The translations under genes and the position numbers were made by a program. Below, in pieces: positions 14,673-39,700 of a DNA stretch of 64,000 nucleotides. The notes below the pieces were generated by a model. It made no database searches, was not told the origin of the DNA, and worked only from the letters and a program-made list of their open reading frames with translations. This DNA comes from Pyrocephalus nanus (taxonomy: Eukaryota > Chordata > Aves > Passeriformes > Tyrannidae). Position 1 is the first letter of the stretch, and each line of letters opens with the position of its first letter. The stretch covers positions 1,614,501 to 1,678,500 of the forward strand of contig CM076275.1 in NCBI GenBank assembly GCA_038380795.1, written 5' to 3'.

Positions 14673-14824
14673 TTTTTCTTTTTTTTTTTTTTTCCATTTT
14701 TTTTTTTTTTTTTTTTTTTAGTGTGTTTTTTTTTTTTTGGTTTGGGGTTTTTTTTTGATGGTTTGGTTTTGGTTGTTTTTTTTTTGTGGGGTTTTTTTTT
14801 TTGTTTTTTTTTGTTTTTTTTTCC
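14673..14824 (+). repeat. T-rich, G-interrupted low-complexity tract
   Basis: About 150 bases are almost only T with scattered G, including a 23-base T run at 14697-14719. The opposite strand is A/C-rich. The lysine-rich open frame across it is an artefact of composition. Confidence 0.92.
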
Positions 14825-15999
14825 CTCTTCCTTTTTGTTTTCAGCTACAAGCATTTGGAAAATAAGACCCACGACTCCCCATTTTTTCCTGAACTCAAGA
14901 TGAGACACTAAAAGAGCCTTTGAGTTTTGCGCCACTGAATTTTTGCCTTTTTTTTTTTCAGGAATTTCAGGAATAAGGGGCAAATGAAAGCACAAGTTAA
15001 AAAAAATCCAAAGGTAAACAGAGCTTCTTTGGTAGCCAGTCACGTCTGTGAGGACTGCAAGCCACCTGAGCATCCCATGTCAAGGTGAGAGGGTCACTGA
15101 AGGGCAATATCTGTACCTGTTTTCTGAGGGATGTTATTTAAAACAAAGCCCTGAACGGGGAGGGACAAAGGGGGTCTTAGAGAAAAAAATACACAGGCAT
15201 GAGGGCATGGCCATATCTGTTTGGCATGGCCAGGTTATTGCACAAGTCTCCCCCACTCTGTTCCTGTGTTCCTGCTCATTCTGTTGGCCTGCTGTAGGGT
15301 CAGACAGGGAATTAGCCATTATCTCCTCACAGAATTGAGATCTTGACCTTTCCATCCGTTTTATGGAGCACCCAGCACACTACCAGGCACTCTGGTAATT
15401 AAGGCCTAATCATGGTATAAATCAAGTAAATAAGTACCTGTCAACAGGTCATCAGGACCGGTGTTCCTCCTGGGCAGAGCTGTTCGTGGAGGTCAGTGCA
15501 GCCAAACAGCCCCAATCCTTCCAGGCAAGGTGGTTTCCAACAGCCCCTTCACAGCCACCAAGCCACCCTGCCATTCCCATCTCCCAACCATCCTGCAGGC
15601 AAGCCCACCAAAATATTTGGGTACTTCTGTTGATTATTTAGCAATGGTAAAAAAAAAAAATCTGAGTATTTAATGATAAGAAAATGTTAATTGTCACAGA
15701 TTCCAAATTAAGTTACTTATGAGGGTTTTTTTTTCCAAATTTAAAGTGGATGGTTTCCAAACAGGCACTGCAGTGCATAATAAAATGTTCTGTAAAAATT
15801 CTCATTCAGAAAGTGAAAATACTGAGGCAAATACGAAGACAAACCTGCATTTCTATTATACACTGATGAATGTTAAATGCATCTGATCTTGGCACTGGAG
15901 TCTTCGTGGCAACCAAGGACTATTTTTCCCATGATTCTGGTGTCATGAGTGTATAGGATAATGAAAAGGTCATTAATTCAATTTAGATTAATTTCAATA

Positions 16000-18830
16000 A
16001 ATCACCATGATTAATTAATAATTTATTAACTAGGAATTAACTGTGAACTGGTAGAGAACACAAAGGGAGTAGGAAAGAAACTGCCCATAAGGACATGTAG
16101 TCTCTTTTTGACAGAGTTAAAAGGCAAAAATGAGTTGAAACATTTTTTTTTGAGTATATATAAAATTTGTGTCATAAAAAAAAATAAAATCAGAGTAACA
16201 AATGTGCAGCACTTTAATGTCAGATTTGACTGTCATTGGAACTGTTCACAAGTAGTGTGGACAATCTAAGTTGTACTTCATTTTCTAAGTATGATATATA
16301 ACCATTAGGATAATTTAGAAAAACACATCACCAGAACTTGGGCTGAAGAGGGAAGAAAGGGAACATCTTTGGAAGGTCCAAGTGGGATTTTTCAAGTGAA
16401 CGCTATTCCAATATTTTGAGACAAACAGGGAGAAGTGAGGTCTGTTACACATCTTTCACAGCCTATATATAAACCAGCCTCAAGAATATTTACCTGAACA
16501 GATATATACAGATTTTTTTTTCTTTTAAATATTCTTAAAAAAGTAATATTTGCTTGATCTATGACACAATGAACGTCTCTACAGGGAAAACGGACCATAG
16601 GCATAACAAAATACTCAAGAAGTCGTAAAAGGTAACACGAGAGCGGTGTCTGGCCTTGGTAAAACACATTTAGGATGGCTGCAATGTATGGACACAGCTT
16701 TGTTCAAGAAAGGAGTTGTGCATATTTAAAGGTACTTACAAGAGCTGGTCTTCTCCTTTCCTTGACATGGGTATGATGTTTCCTAATGGGATGAGTAGAA
16801 AATCATGGACACCATGCATTGCTGAAGGAGGGCTATGCCCATCTGTTTCACATGTCTGTGGTGCAGTGATGGAAGAGTCTCTTCTAACCCCTATGGCTCA
16901 TAAGTGAAAGAGATGTAGCATTCAGCCTGTGGGAGTTGAAGGGCAATTTCAAGGACTCCATGTTTAATGAATTCATAGGATTCAGCTCCCCTTCTTCGTC
17001 TGTCAGAACAGATTTTATATTCTCTACAGAACTGAAATGGTTTAAAATACACTTCAGGTCTACAGCCACGCTAAAATGCTGCTCTTCTGGTAAAGTTTAA
17101 CATTTAAAGCAAAGATTACCAGTGTTAAGCATCCTTCTTGCTTAAAATCCCTCTGTGTGTGTAGTGAAATGGGTGACTTTAAGCATCTGTGGAGGAAAAT
17201 AATTACCACACCACTACCTATCACTGGATGTGCCCAGCAGCAGCTTTTGTACAAACTCCGGGCAACAAGGTCACTGGCAACACGAGCTGGGTCTTTCCAA
17301 AGGCCAACAAGTGGCTCCAAAGCTTCCAAAATTTACCTTCAGAGAGATTTCACCCACCTCAAGACCACATTTTCCGAGTGGCACGTGGGATACACCCGCT
17401 CCGACGGCGCTGCTGCTCACCTGGCTCCGCGAGCCACAGCTGCTCTCGCCCTCATTCCTTCACGGTGATGGATGTAGGAAGTTACAAAAATGCAACTAGA
17501 AAAAGTTTTTATATCTTCCAAGTGTGCAAATGGCTGTGTGTTTGTTTTTATGGCAACTCAACTGAAATTCCTCAATGCCAGCTGTTGCATTCTTGGATAA
17601 TTCAGCTGCTTTTTACATGAATGTCTTCGCTCATAACTAAAAGATAATTGACTATAAACAAGTGTACTATAAACATGAAGGGGAAAAAAAAATCACAAAG
17701 AAGAATTGTTTCCTGTTTTTTTCTGAAAAGAAATAGGCAAATTAAGGCTATGACTAGAAAATGAGTGAGGTTTCCATTAAAATAACCTCTGTCATTTTAA
17801 CTGCTGTTTTATGAACTGACTTCAGTGCTACTAAATATTTAATGAGAGAAACCAATGACTGGTGAGTGATGAGAAGTGTTGCTGTCTCCTATGGGAATAA
17901 CTGTAACTAATTCTCTGCCCCCAAAAGAGCAGATTTTTGCATATTGTGCCCAAACTGACAGCACTGTGAGCTGCTGAAAGACCAATGGCCACCTTCTCAA
18001 CAAAACTGTTTGCAAACTCTGACCTCCCCCCCCTCAGAGTTTCCTGGCTTTTACCCAGACTTGGATGGGTAATGGCCTGGATATTTCATGGCAAATTTCT
18101 CAAACACAATCACACAAATACGCACTGGAAGAGGGGGGACTCATCCCATTGCCTTCAGTAGGACCAAGAGCAAAATTAAGCGCAGAAGCGAGCGAGCTGC
18201 CAGTTCCTATTTCTGTGATGTCTCCTCCTGAAACCACATCTGCGGATCCTCCCAAAGCCATCCTGCAGAGAAAACCCATCAGCTCTCGTTACATTGCTCT
18301 CCCAGGTTTCTCTGGGTTGAAAACTGCTCTGATGCTTGGGTTTCCCCCACCATCCAAAGGTGAACATTCACTGCTGCAGCCTCCCCGTGCTGGGGCAGGG
18401 CAGTCAGTGCAGCCAACGGGCAAGGGATGCAGGGCAGAAAACTGATGGCTCGGACATAACACAAAAGCTCCTCAGGATGGGAAGTCAAAACCTGTTTTGT
18501 TCTACAGAATCACTAGGTTTCGTGGCTTTTACGATATCTCAGTGGAGATATTATTTGTTTCCCAGCATTTTTCTCATAACCACAAATCATACCCACAAAT
18601 AAAAAATATCCCTTCAAAACCGCTTCCTATTAGCAGAGCGTACCTTATATTATAAAACTTGCAAGTCGACCAGTGTTGTACCATGAAGCCTATACAGGGG
18701 TTTTTTTGTATTTCTTTTTGTTTGTTTGTTTTCCCAGTGTAAAAATATACAATGCTACTGCTCAAATTTGTTGCAGTGCAAAGGTCCAACTGGTCCTCTC
18801 CTGCTGAAGGCTCCACCTCTACTGCCCTTT
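16000..18830 (-). other. FSTL4: Probable FSTL4 3' untranslated region
   Basis: This is non-coding sequence directly after the stop codon. It contains no recognisable CR1 fragment, unlike the surrounding flank and introns, which fits transcribed UTR. Possible polyadenylation signals on the minus strand are ATTAAA at 17843-17838, ATTAAA at 16968-16963 and AATAAA at 16027-16022. The last is the first canonical AATAAA after the stop, about 2.8 kb away. The true end is unknown, and shorter forms are possible. Confidence 0.5.
16022..16027 (-). terminator. FSTL4: Candidate polyadenylation signal AATAAA
   Basis: This is the first canonical AATAAA on the minus strand after the FSTL4 stop. It sits in an AT-rich block, with only modest U-rich sequence following it. 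Two ATTAAA variants lie closer to the stop (17843-17838 and 16968-16963), so the choice of signal is uncertain. Confidence 0.3.
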
Positions 18831-25951
<7,121 letters not shown>

Positions 25952-26101
25952 CTGTATGGCTTTCTGAGTCTGGATATCAATTATCAGGACTCTGTTCTGC
26001 TTAGGCTGTGTCACGTAAATGTACTTGTCTCTGACATTGACTGCTGAAGCCCAGAGGCAGGACTGAGTGTCTTCACCTTCCACTCTAGGACAGATCTCCT
26101 C
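25952..26101 (-). CDS. FSTL4: FSTL4 exon: C-terminal region
   Basis: This 150-nt exon has phase 0 at both ends and covers residues 245-294. It begins EEICPRVEGEDTQSCLW with two cysteines, then has ASAVNVRDKYIYVTQPKQNR and ends QTQKAIQ. The YIYVTQP element followed by a hydrophobic strand is propeller-blade-like. The acceptor is a run of pyrimidines ending cccctcag|GAG and the donor is ACAG|gtactt. Confidence 0.97.
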
Positions 26102-26691
26102 CTGAGGGGGAAAAAAAAAAAAGTTTAATTTCTACAAGTTCAGGGCCTGGAGCAGCAAGAACCTTAGACTTGAAAACCATTGGAAAAAAAAATCCCTGGG
26201 GATTGTGATAGGATGGTATTTTCCCCCTTTCTTTCCTGCAAAACATGAAATAATTAATTTATCATGTCCCACATTGCAGCCTGGCTCTATACAGTGACAT
26301 TAAACAGCTGGACCTCCTGCAAACTTATATTGAATTTAAATAACCACACAGCCTATGGATCGATCTTTTGAAGCATGCTGAGGTTCATCAAGGCTTGCAG
26401 TGCTGTCAGCATTTATTAGCAACAGAAATATCACTCTGTGCTTTGAAAAAACAGGGATTTACATTAACTGAATCACTGCTTCACACTTTTCATAAAGTCT
26501 TCATTTTCTGTGCAGGAGAGCATGGTCTAAAACACTTGTGCTCAGGGAAACAGCAGCAAAACAGGCAGGATCCTACAGCTACAGAAACTTCCCCTGTTCC
26601 AAAGGAGCCAAATCCTGATGCTTTGGACCAAATCCTGTTTACAGCTGCCTATTGCTATATTTTGTCTCTGATCCTCCCCTCACTGAGTCCT

Positions 26692-26740
26692 GAAGAGAGG
26701 AGAAGAGAGAAGAGAGAAAAAAGAGGAAAGAAAGAAAGAA
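26692..26740 (+). repeat. Purine-rich GA/GAAA tract
   Basis: About 49 bases are made almost entirely of G and A, directly abutting the CR1 fragment at 26741, where the CR1 octamer tail would be expected. Confidence 0.85.
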
Positions 26741-26825
26741 GATCCTGAGTTGGAAGGGACCCACAAGGATCACTGAGTCCAACTCCTGGCCCTTCACAGG
26801 ACAACCCCAAGAATCACACCACATG
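26741..26825 (-). repeat. FSTL4: CR1 LINE 3'-end fragment
   Basis: The stretch reads atcctgagttggaagggacc, cacaaggatcactgagtcca and actcctggcccttcacagga, a reverse-complement CR1 3' end missing its terminal octamers. Confidence 0.85.
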
Positions 26826-28623
26826 CACCAATTATGGAGAAAAAGATGTCACCTCTAAGCAGCACAGCTCTGTTGGTGGGGACCATGAGTAAGGGCTGAA
26901 GATACAATACTCAGTAGCTTGGCTGCATTTTTCTTTCTGTCCCTCCAGCCAGACTGGGGATGGACTCTAAGGGAAGCTAAAAGATGCTCCACCAGCTCAG
27001 ATTTGGGCCTCCAGCAGCTGTTCACACAGCCAAGCACCAGACAGCCTCCAGCCTGCTCTCCTCATGCTCAGGTCTCACAACAGAATATCCATCCAAGCCA
27101 ACAGGAGCAGGGAAAGGTCACTGGCCTTTCAGCTCCAGTGCAGATCAGCTGCTCTACCTGCTTTTGTGCCCTCTAATAGCAAATGAAACCTTTGTTGTAG
27201 AACCTCTCCTGAAGCTGCAGGCTGCTGTCACTGCCTATGTAGAAAACACTCAAGATAGCAAAAGGCAAAAGGGAGGAATAAAAGGTCAACCATCCCCAGA
27301 TCAAGGGAAAAGGCTCTGTGATATCTGTAGGAAACCCTCAGAGGTGTCTCTGAAAGGCAGCCAAGTGATGATGCTAAAAATCCCTTTAATGCCCACCACT
27401 GTGCTGATATTATTTCCTTAAGTGCCCTCTCTCCTTTATTCTTTTCAAGCTGTTTCTCCAGGAACCACCTCTCCGATATTTACAGCTCTTTGGAAAAGAA
27501 ACACAAGATTTCTGTCTTTGAGAAGCAACAGCTCAAGTGTGGTTTAATAATATTATCCACTAAGGACAGCCCTGGGGTGAGCAGTCTGGATTCCTTCCAA
27601 GGTATATTAAAATCTAGTGAAAAAAAAAATCAATATCAACCACAAATATATTGAGATTTAGAAAATATGAAAATACAGACTCACAAGAAGATCTTGACCC
27701 ATAGCAGCAGAGCCTGACCCAGCCTGCAGGGCTCACAACAGTGATTGTCCCCTTCTATTCCTCCCAAAACTGAAAGCAAGGCTGACTTTTTTTTTTCAGA
27801 AGGGAGCCTCAATCTAAGCTTCCCTTTTCAGAAAATAAAAACTAAATAGGGGAGTAACTAAAAAAGCATTTCTGGATGTATTTCAGCAGGGGGTTTTCTG
27901 AGAATTGACAGCTCCATGAGGATACACATGATGTGTGTTCCAGGAGCTCACAGCACAGGTCATGGAGAGCTCCGGCCTCCTGGAGCCTCCAGGCACGAGT
28001 GACCCCACTGGCCATGCTGAGCTCCACAGTGGATGGGCCAATGCTTGGCATTCACTGGCATCTGGAAATTCCTTGGGATTTCCTAAAGCAAGGGTCAGGT
28101 GAACTTAGTGCTGACAGAAAAGTGCCAGCAGCAAACACAGGGGGTGCAGGGCTCTGTTTCAGTGGCAGAAGATGCAGAGGACCTGCCTGGCATAACCATC
28201 TTCTGGCATTCCTATCCACCTCCCTGCTGGGGTTTAACACAGGGAAAATATTTCTACAGAGCAGGAAGCTGCCCAAAGTACCCCCTGCTCTGCCTGTGGA
28301 GCCATCAGTAAAAGGAGCACGTGAGTGCTGTGTGCATCTCTCTGCTGCTGCCTCCTGAACCTTCCCCAAAGCCCAGCTACAACTTTTGGGCACGGATAAC
28401 CAAACAGATCAAAGAGGACAAATGAAAGTCTTTGCTTACATGATAACTAGTCAAATTCTCTGCAGCATGTCACTAATCCTCCACGGCAGCCTTAGAACTT
28501 ACGTGGTCCCCTTGATTTTCCAGAGAAGATGTCACACCTCAGGGATGCTGCATGAAACCCACCAAGCTCCAGCACCCCTGTGGCAAACAGGTCCTTTAGC
28601 AATAACAACCTTTGAAGAGATTA

Positions 28624-32226
<3,603 letters not shown>

Positions 32227-32253
32227 CTTCCTCTCGCCACAGTATGTTTGCAA
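32227..32253 (-). CDS. FSTL4: FSTL4 27-nt microexon
   Basis: This 27-nt exon completes the leucine codon begun by the Ig2 exon, adds ANILWREE and donates the first base of a glycine codon. The resulting ANILWREEG is a hallmark of FSTL4/5 just after the second Ig domain. The acceptor is gatgctgcag|TTGC and the donor GAAG|gtactg, a weaker than usual donor. Phase 1 on both sides means it can be skipped without a frameshift. It is identified from frame continuity with both neighbours and the family sequence, and it is too short for gene finders that rely on coding statistics. Confidence 0.93.
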
Positions 32254-35411
<3,158 letters not shown>

Positions 35412-36709
35412 CTAAACTAACACACCAATGCCAGGGAGCAACTCAGAGATCCAGTTTTGTATTTAGACCACTCTTACTTGCTCTTGCTTTCATGAAGTGA
35501 CTGATCAAACTTAATAGTTGGATTAAAACCTAAGGCAGGTACTCACTATTTAAAAATGACAGGGTAAACTCCAAATCTTCACTGAGTCTAGTAAGGAAGG
35601 AATTGGAGTTTTTGCCCATTAGAAGTAGCCTAATATTCCATATTTTAATTGAATATCCATCAGGAAGTAGCCTGTAGATTTACCTCCTCTTATTCTGAAC
35701 AAATAAAGTGTTTATCAATTACTTCTTTTCACTGAGAGGTTTTCAGAAAGTGACTTACCTCGTTTCAGGAAGGCCCCTCTGAATCATTTAATATACTCAA
35801 TTGGCAGAACCACTAATTATATTACAATTTCAAAGATGCTCATTGATTTTCAATCATGTTGCCTCCACTGCTCAAACCAACAAGGCTTAATACCACCCAT
35901 TAACTCTTTCTTACCAATTTACTCACACACTTCAAAAAGAATTTGCACTATTGCAACACCAGTGAGACTCTTTCACCTCAAGGGACAAATAAAAGGAGAT
36001 GTGAGGTTGTGCCATGGTTGATGGTGTTTGTGGTTCATAATGAAGTGGTCAACTTTTCCCTCAAATTAGAAGATTTTGGGGCTCATGATGTAGCTGTCAA
36101 AAGCTGTATAGTTTTGTTAAACCATGGTCAGTGTCCAATGAGAATGTGATATTCTGGGGGCCCAAATTCTACCCCATGGAAAATGAACCACTGCTGCTGG
36201 CACTGGTGGAGGACAGAGGAAAATTTGTGGGTTGTGGTTTGTTTTTTTTAAGAAAGCCTGAATGAGTTAATACCAAACTTCTTCTGGAAATCACTGGCTT
36301 AATGCATCAAACTCAGTGCTCTGTTTCTATATAGTAAATCATTAGGGTCCAGGATTATCAAAATTAAATTGTCTTAACAGTTGCTTTAGAATAAAACAAA
36401 ATCTGGGTTTGCAGCTTGTTATGTGTCTACCCATCCATATGGGGATAGTTTAAATAAATACATTCTCTAGCACACACTTTCCATCTTCCTATTTCTATTT
36501 TTGATGGGTCTTACCACAGAGAGAGATGTATTTTACTTCTGTCTTCACCAACTGCCAAGCACCAACCAGAGCTGAGCTGTCAGCTTGGAAGGAAATCAGC
36601 CCCGACAGAAAGCCCTCAAGTCTGCTCGGGTTTTGTGGCTCTCAAAGCGAGAGATTGTTGCAGTGTAATGTGAGAGGAAATGCCTACGGCCAACTGGAGA
36701 GGAAAAATG

Positions 36710-36734
36710 AAAAAAAAAAAAAAAAAAAAAAAAA
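36710..36734 (+). repeat. 25-base A run
   Basis: An uninterrupted run of A within the intron between the Ig exons. No retrocopy body was recognised next to it. Confidence 0.9.
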
Positions 36735-39700
36735 GGGACTTCTGGAAAAGAAATGGCTTTGAACTCCACCTCTGCACTGGACCTGTGGGTTTAGTTCCCT
36801 GTCTTCTATTTCCATTACTTGAGAAGAAAAGAAAATGTGTTGTAAGGTGAGGGAAACACCGTCCAAGAGCTTTATAATCAGGGGGTTAACAAGAAGATCA
36901 GGTTTGTTTTATTAAACTGAGTTTTCAATTTCTAAATAAAAGCATTTTATACCATTTCCTCTCCTCTTCCCCACATTACTGTGGGTTTGCAGCCCCTCCT
37001 GACTTCAGGAGGTGCCAGATCCAAGGGATAGGAGAGCAGGGGAAGGGACCTGTTGCTGGAGATGCTGGTGGCTGTTGGAGCCATCCCTGTGTTTATTTGA
37101 GACACAGTGCCCAAGCAACTCCAGGGAATAAGAGTCATTTTATCAGCACCTTAGAAAATGAACTTAAATTTCTCTGAGTCAGTGTCTCCAGGCACGACAG
37201 GATAAAGACAGTAATTTTTGTCCACTTTGGCAGAATTTTATGAAGGTCCTGCACTCAATGCTTGACTCACCCATTACTTGCTTGCTACTAGTAACATTTT
37301 TTGAATGAAAGGATTTACTAACTGAGGTGCACTGAAAGCCCATGAGATTTATTCAGACTCACAGCTGGAAGGTGCTGGGTCTCCTGCAAATGCAGAGCAA
37401 AACAAAATTACAACATCCAAGGAGGTCAGATGCCCAAATCCTGGTGAAACCAACTGATTTGGCTGAGATCCCACATGGCCAAAGGCATCAGAGCAATCTC
37501 ACTCCAAGATTAGAGTCTCCTTCTCACCTGCCAGCTCTCAGAGAAAGAGCCCATCCCAGTCATCACCAGTTCAATGCTCTCAAAGCCAGTGGGGGGTGAT
37601 ATTTTCTTGTCATTGTTTGCTTTGGGCTTTCCTGTTCACCTGGGCTCTCGTGCCAGCGCTCCCCATGATGGTCACAACCATTGTGATCCCCAGAATTAGG
37701 GCACTCCTTCACCAGTCAGGTTTTTGCCTCACACCTTGATAGTCTGCACGTGACTAATCCATCTATTTTACCTTCAGAGCTGAAAACACAATAGATTTAT
37801 ACTGCAAAAGGCAGCTCAGAGGTCCTACACACTGAATCAATGCTCTGCATGAAAATTAGCCTACCTTAAAATTATAGCAAGGTGTCTTTTCAAGAGTGAT
37901 TAGTAAGGGAACTGGGTTTTTTTCATCTACAAAAAAAGGTGTGTTGCACCTCCATTCCTGCTCTCTTATCATTTTCCTGCTCCTTCTACTTTTAAACTTT
38001 TTATTTTTTTTCTCCCTTGTCTTACATATTTCACTGCCCAGGTAAATTATTGCATGCAAATGCCTTGTGATAACAGCAAACTGCAGAATGCATTTTTATT
38101 GTCCCTGCTACAAATTAATACATTCCAAGTAAGCACATTTTTACTTTAAACTTGCAAAGATCTCAGCTCCAGACTTTAGGATATATGGATTACCCTTTGC
38201 TTTTTCCCTCGGTGAATATATATCATTGCTAACCATTACTGTGTCTGCAGCCAAGGGCAATATAAAAATGCCATTATCTTAAGCAAAGTAGGAAGAAAGA
38301 GGCACTGAAACAAGCAGGAGATTGGGTAGATTGCCTGTTACTGCATACTGAGCAGCCCCTCCTTGTGAGCAGCCCAATCCATCCCAATAAAGCGGCTCAG
38401 GTGAGAAAGCACACGATGAGCACAGATGGTGGCACCAAGGCCCACAGACATCCACTGCTGCTGCAGGAGCTGTACACCCCAGGGTGCAGTAACAATTAAC
38501 AGATCAGTCATTCACTTGAGACGTTGCACTCTCTCCGTTTATGATCTGAAAGGAGTCTGCAGCATTGTAGGGTTTTCTCTTGAACAGCCACCCCAACAAA
38601 ACATCCGTGTTCACAACCCCTTCCTGCTGCTGCAAAATACGTCCTATTGGACCCTTATAATTGGGCTGAGGATCAAATGGCTTTTTAAAACTGTTCTCAA
38701 GGAATACAATATTCTGATTTATGCTGATGTTTTCCTGAGTGCAAGGACCAAGGAAAATGATGCCCTACACTCAGCAGTCTCTTGATTTGCAAACTATCAA
38801 TTTTCATAGTTGATTACAATTTTATGAGATTCTTTATCCTCAGCAACTCTTTTTTCCTCTTGAAAGTGATAAATTGCTTTTCCTCCCTACAGTTAGTGTA
38901 TGCTGTACACATTCCCCAAGCAATATCCAGACGTAGGAGAGAACATAATTTTCCTACTGTTCTTGGCTTCTCCTGATCAAAGATACCAGCACACAAAATG
39001 AATTTTTCATTCTTAAACTGCTTAAACACTGCCTTTCAGCACTTTCTTTTCTTCCAAAAACGTTAGGGGCCAGATGTATAAATACACTGACTTAAATTTT
39101 ACCACTAACTGTAAATGCCAAGATTGATGAGCTCAACACAAACCACCCACATCAAACAGGCTGCATTTCACGGGTGCTCCTTGCCCAGGTGTGAGCCAGT
39201 GGTTTGGGGCACTCATCTGGTGGTCCTCACATTTTCTGCCTCACAGGATTCTCATCTCAGCTTGTCAAAATGAGCCCTGGACCTACCCAAGTTATTTGGG
39301 ACATCCTGAGCCAGCTGATGCAAAGGGAGTTACTGCAAAGCAACGAGCAGTTGAGCACTAGCAGAGCTCCAAATCCCAGGAACTTCTGATGTCATCAAAA
39401 CTGGGCCGCAAAAATTTCTATTAAAGCTTATATTTCCTAACTTTCTATATCCTTCAATCAATGCAAAAGCCAGTGTTATGTTCTAAAAAGAGGCAAAGCA
39501 GAAAGCAGGCTAAAGAGAATATAGTATGTTCAACAAAAGCATATCAGGAGAGCACATAGAACTATGATCAGATTCTTTTGTAAGCTGGACTGGGGGGTCT
39601 CAGTGGGAACAGCAAGACAGGGCCCAGGAAGTACAAAAAGGATCCAAGGACACTGGAAGAGTTACTGCAGCTTTGAAAACACTGAATTAACTGAAAAACA

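Larger units (their letters stand above)
1..15999. other. Downstream flank of FSTL4, no gene recognised
   Basis: All open frames here are short and none resembles a known protein or joins to a neighbour through plausible splice sites. The stretch holds four CR1 fragments, a degenerate T-rich tract, and AT-rich unique sequence with homeodomain-type TAATTA-like cores (for example about 8280-8345). From vertebrate gene order, HSPA4 would be the expected neighbour on this side, but none of it is visible. Non-coding RNA genes cannot be excluded. Confidence 0.6.

Noticed and set aside
14654..15073. Lysine-rich 139-codon open frame on the minus strand
   Set aside because: It is produced by the T-rich tract and has no protein-like features.
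16392..16667. 91-codon open frame on the minus strand after the FSTL4 stop
   Set aside because: There is no recognised domain or splice connection. It more likely lies in the 3' UTR by chance.
36710..36734. A run considered as the tail of a processed retrocopy
   Set aside because: No recognisable gene body or target-site duplication flanks it.
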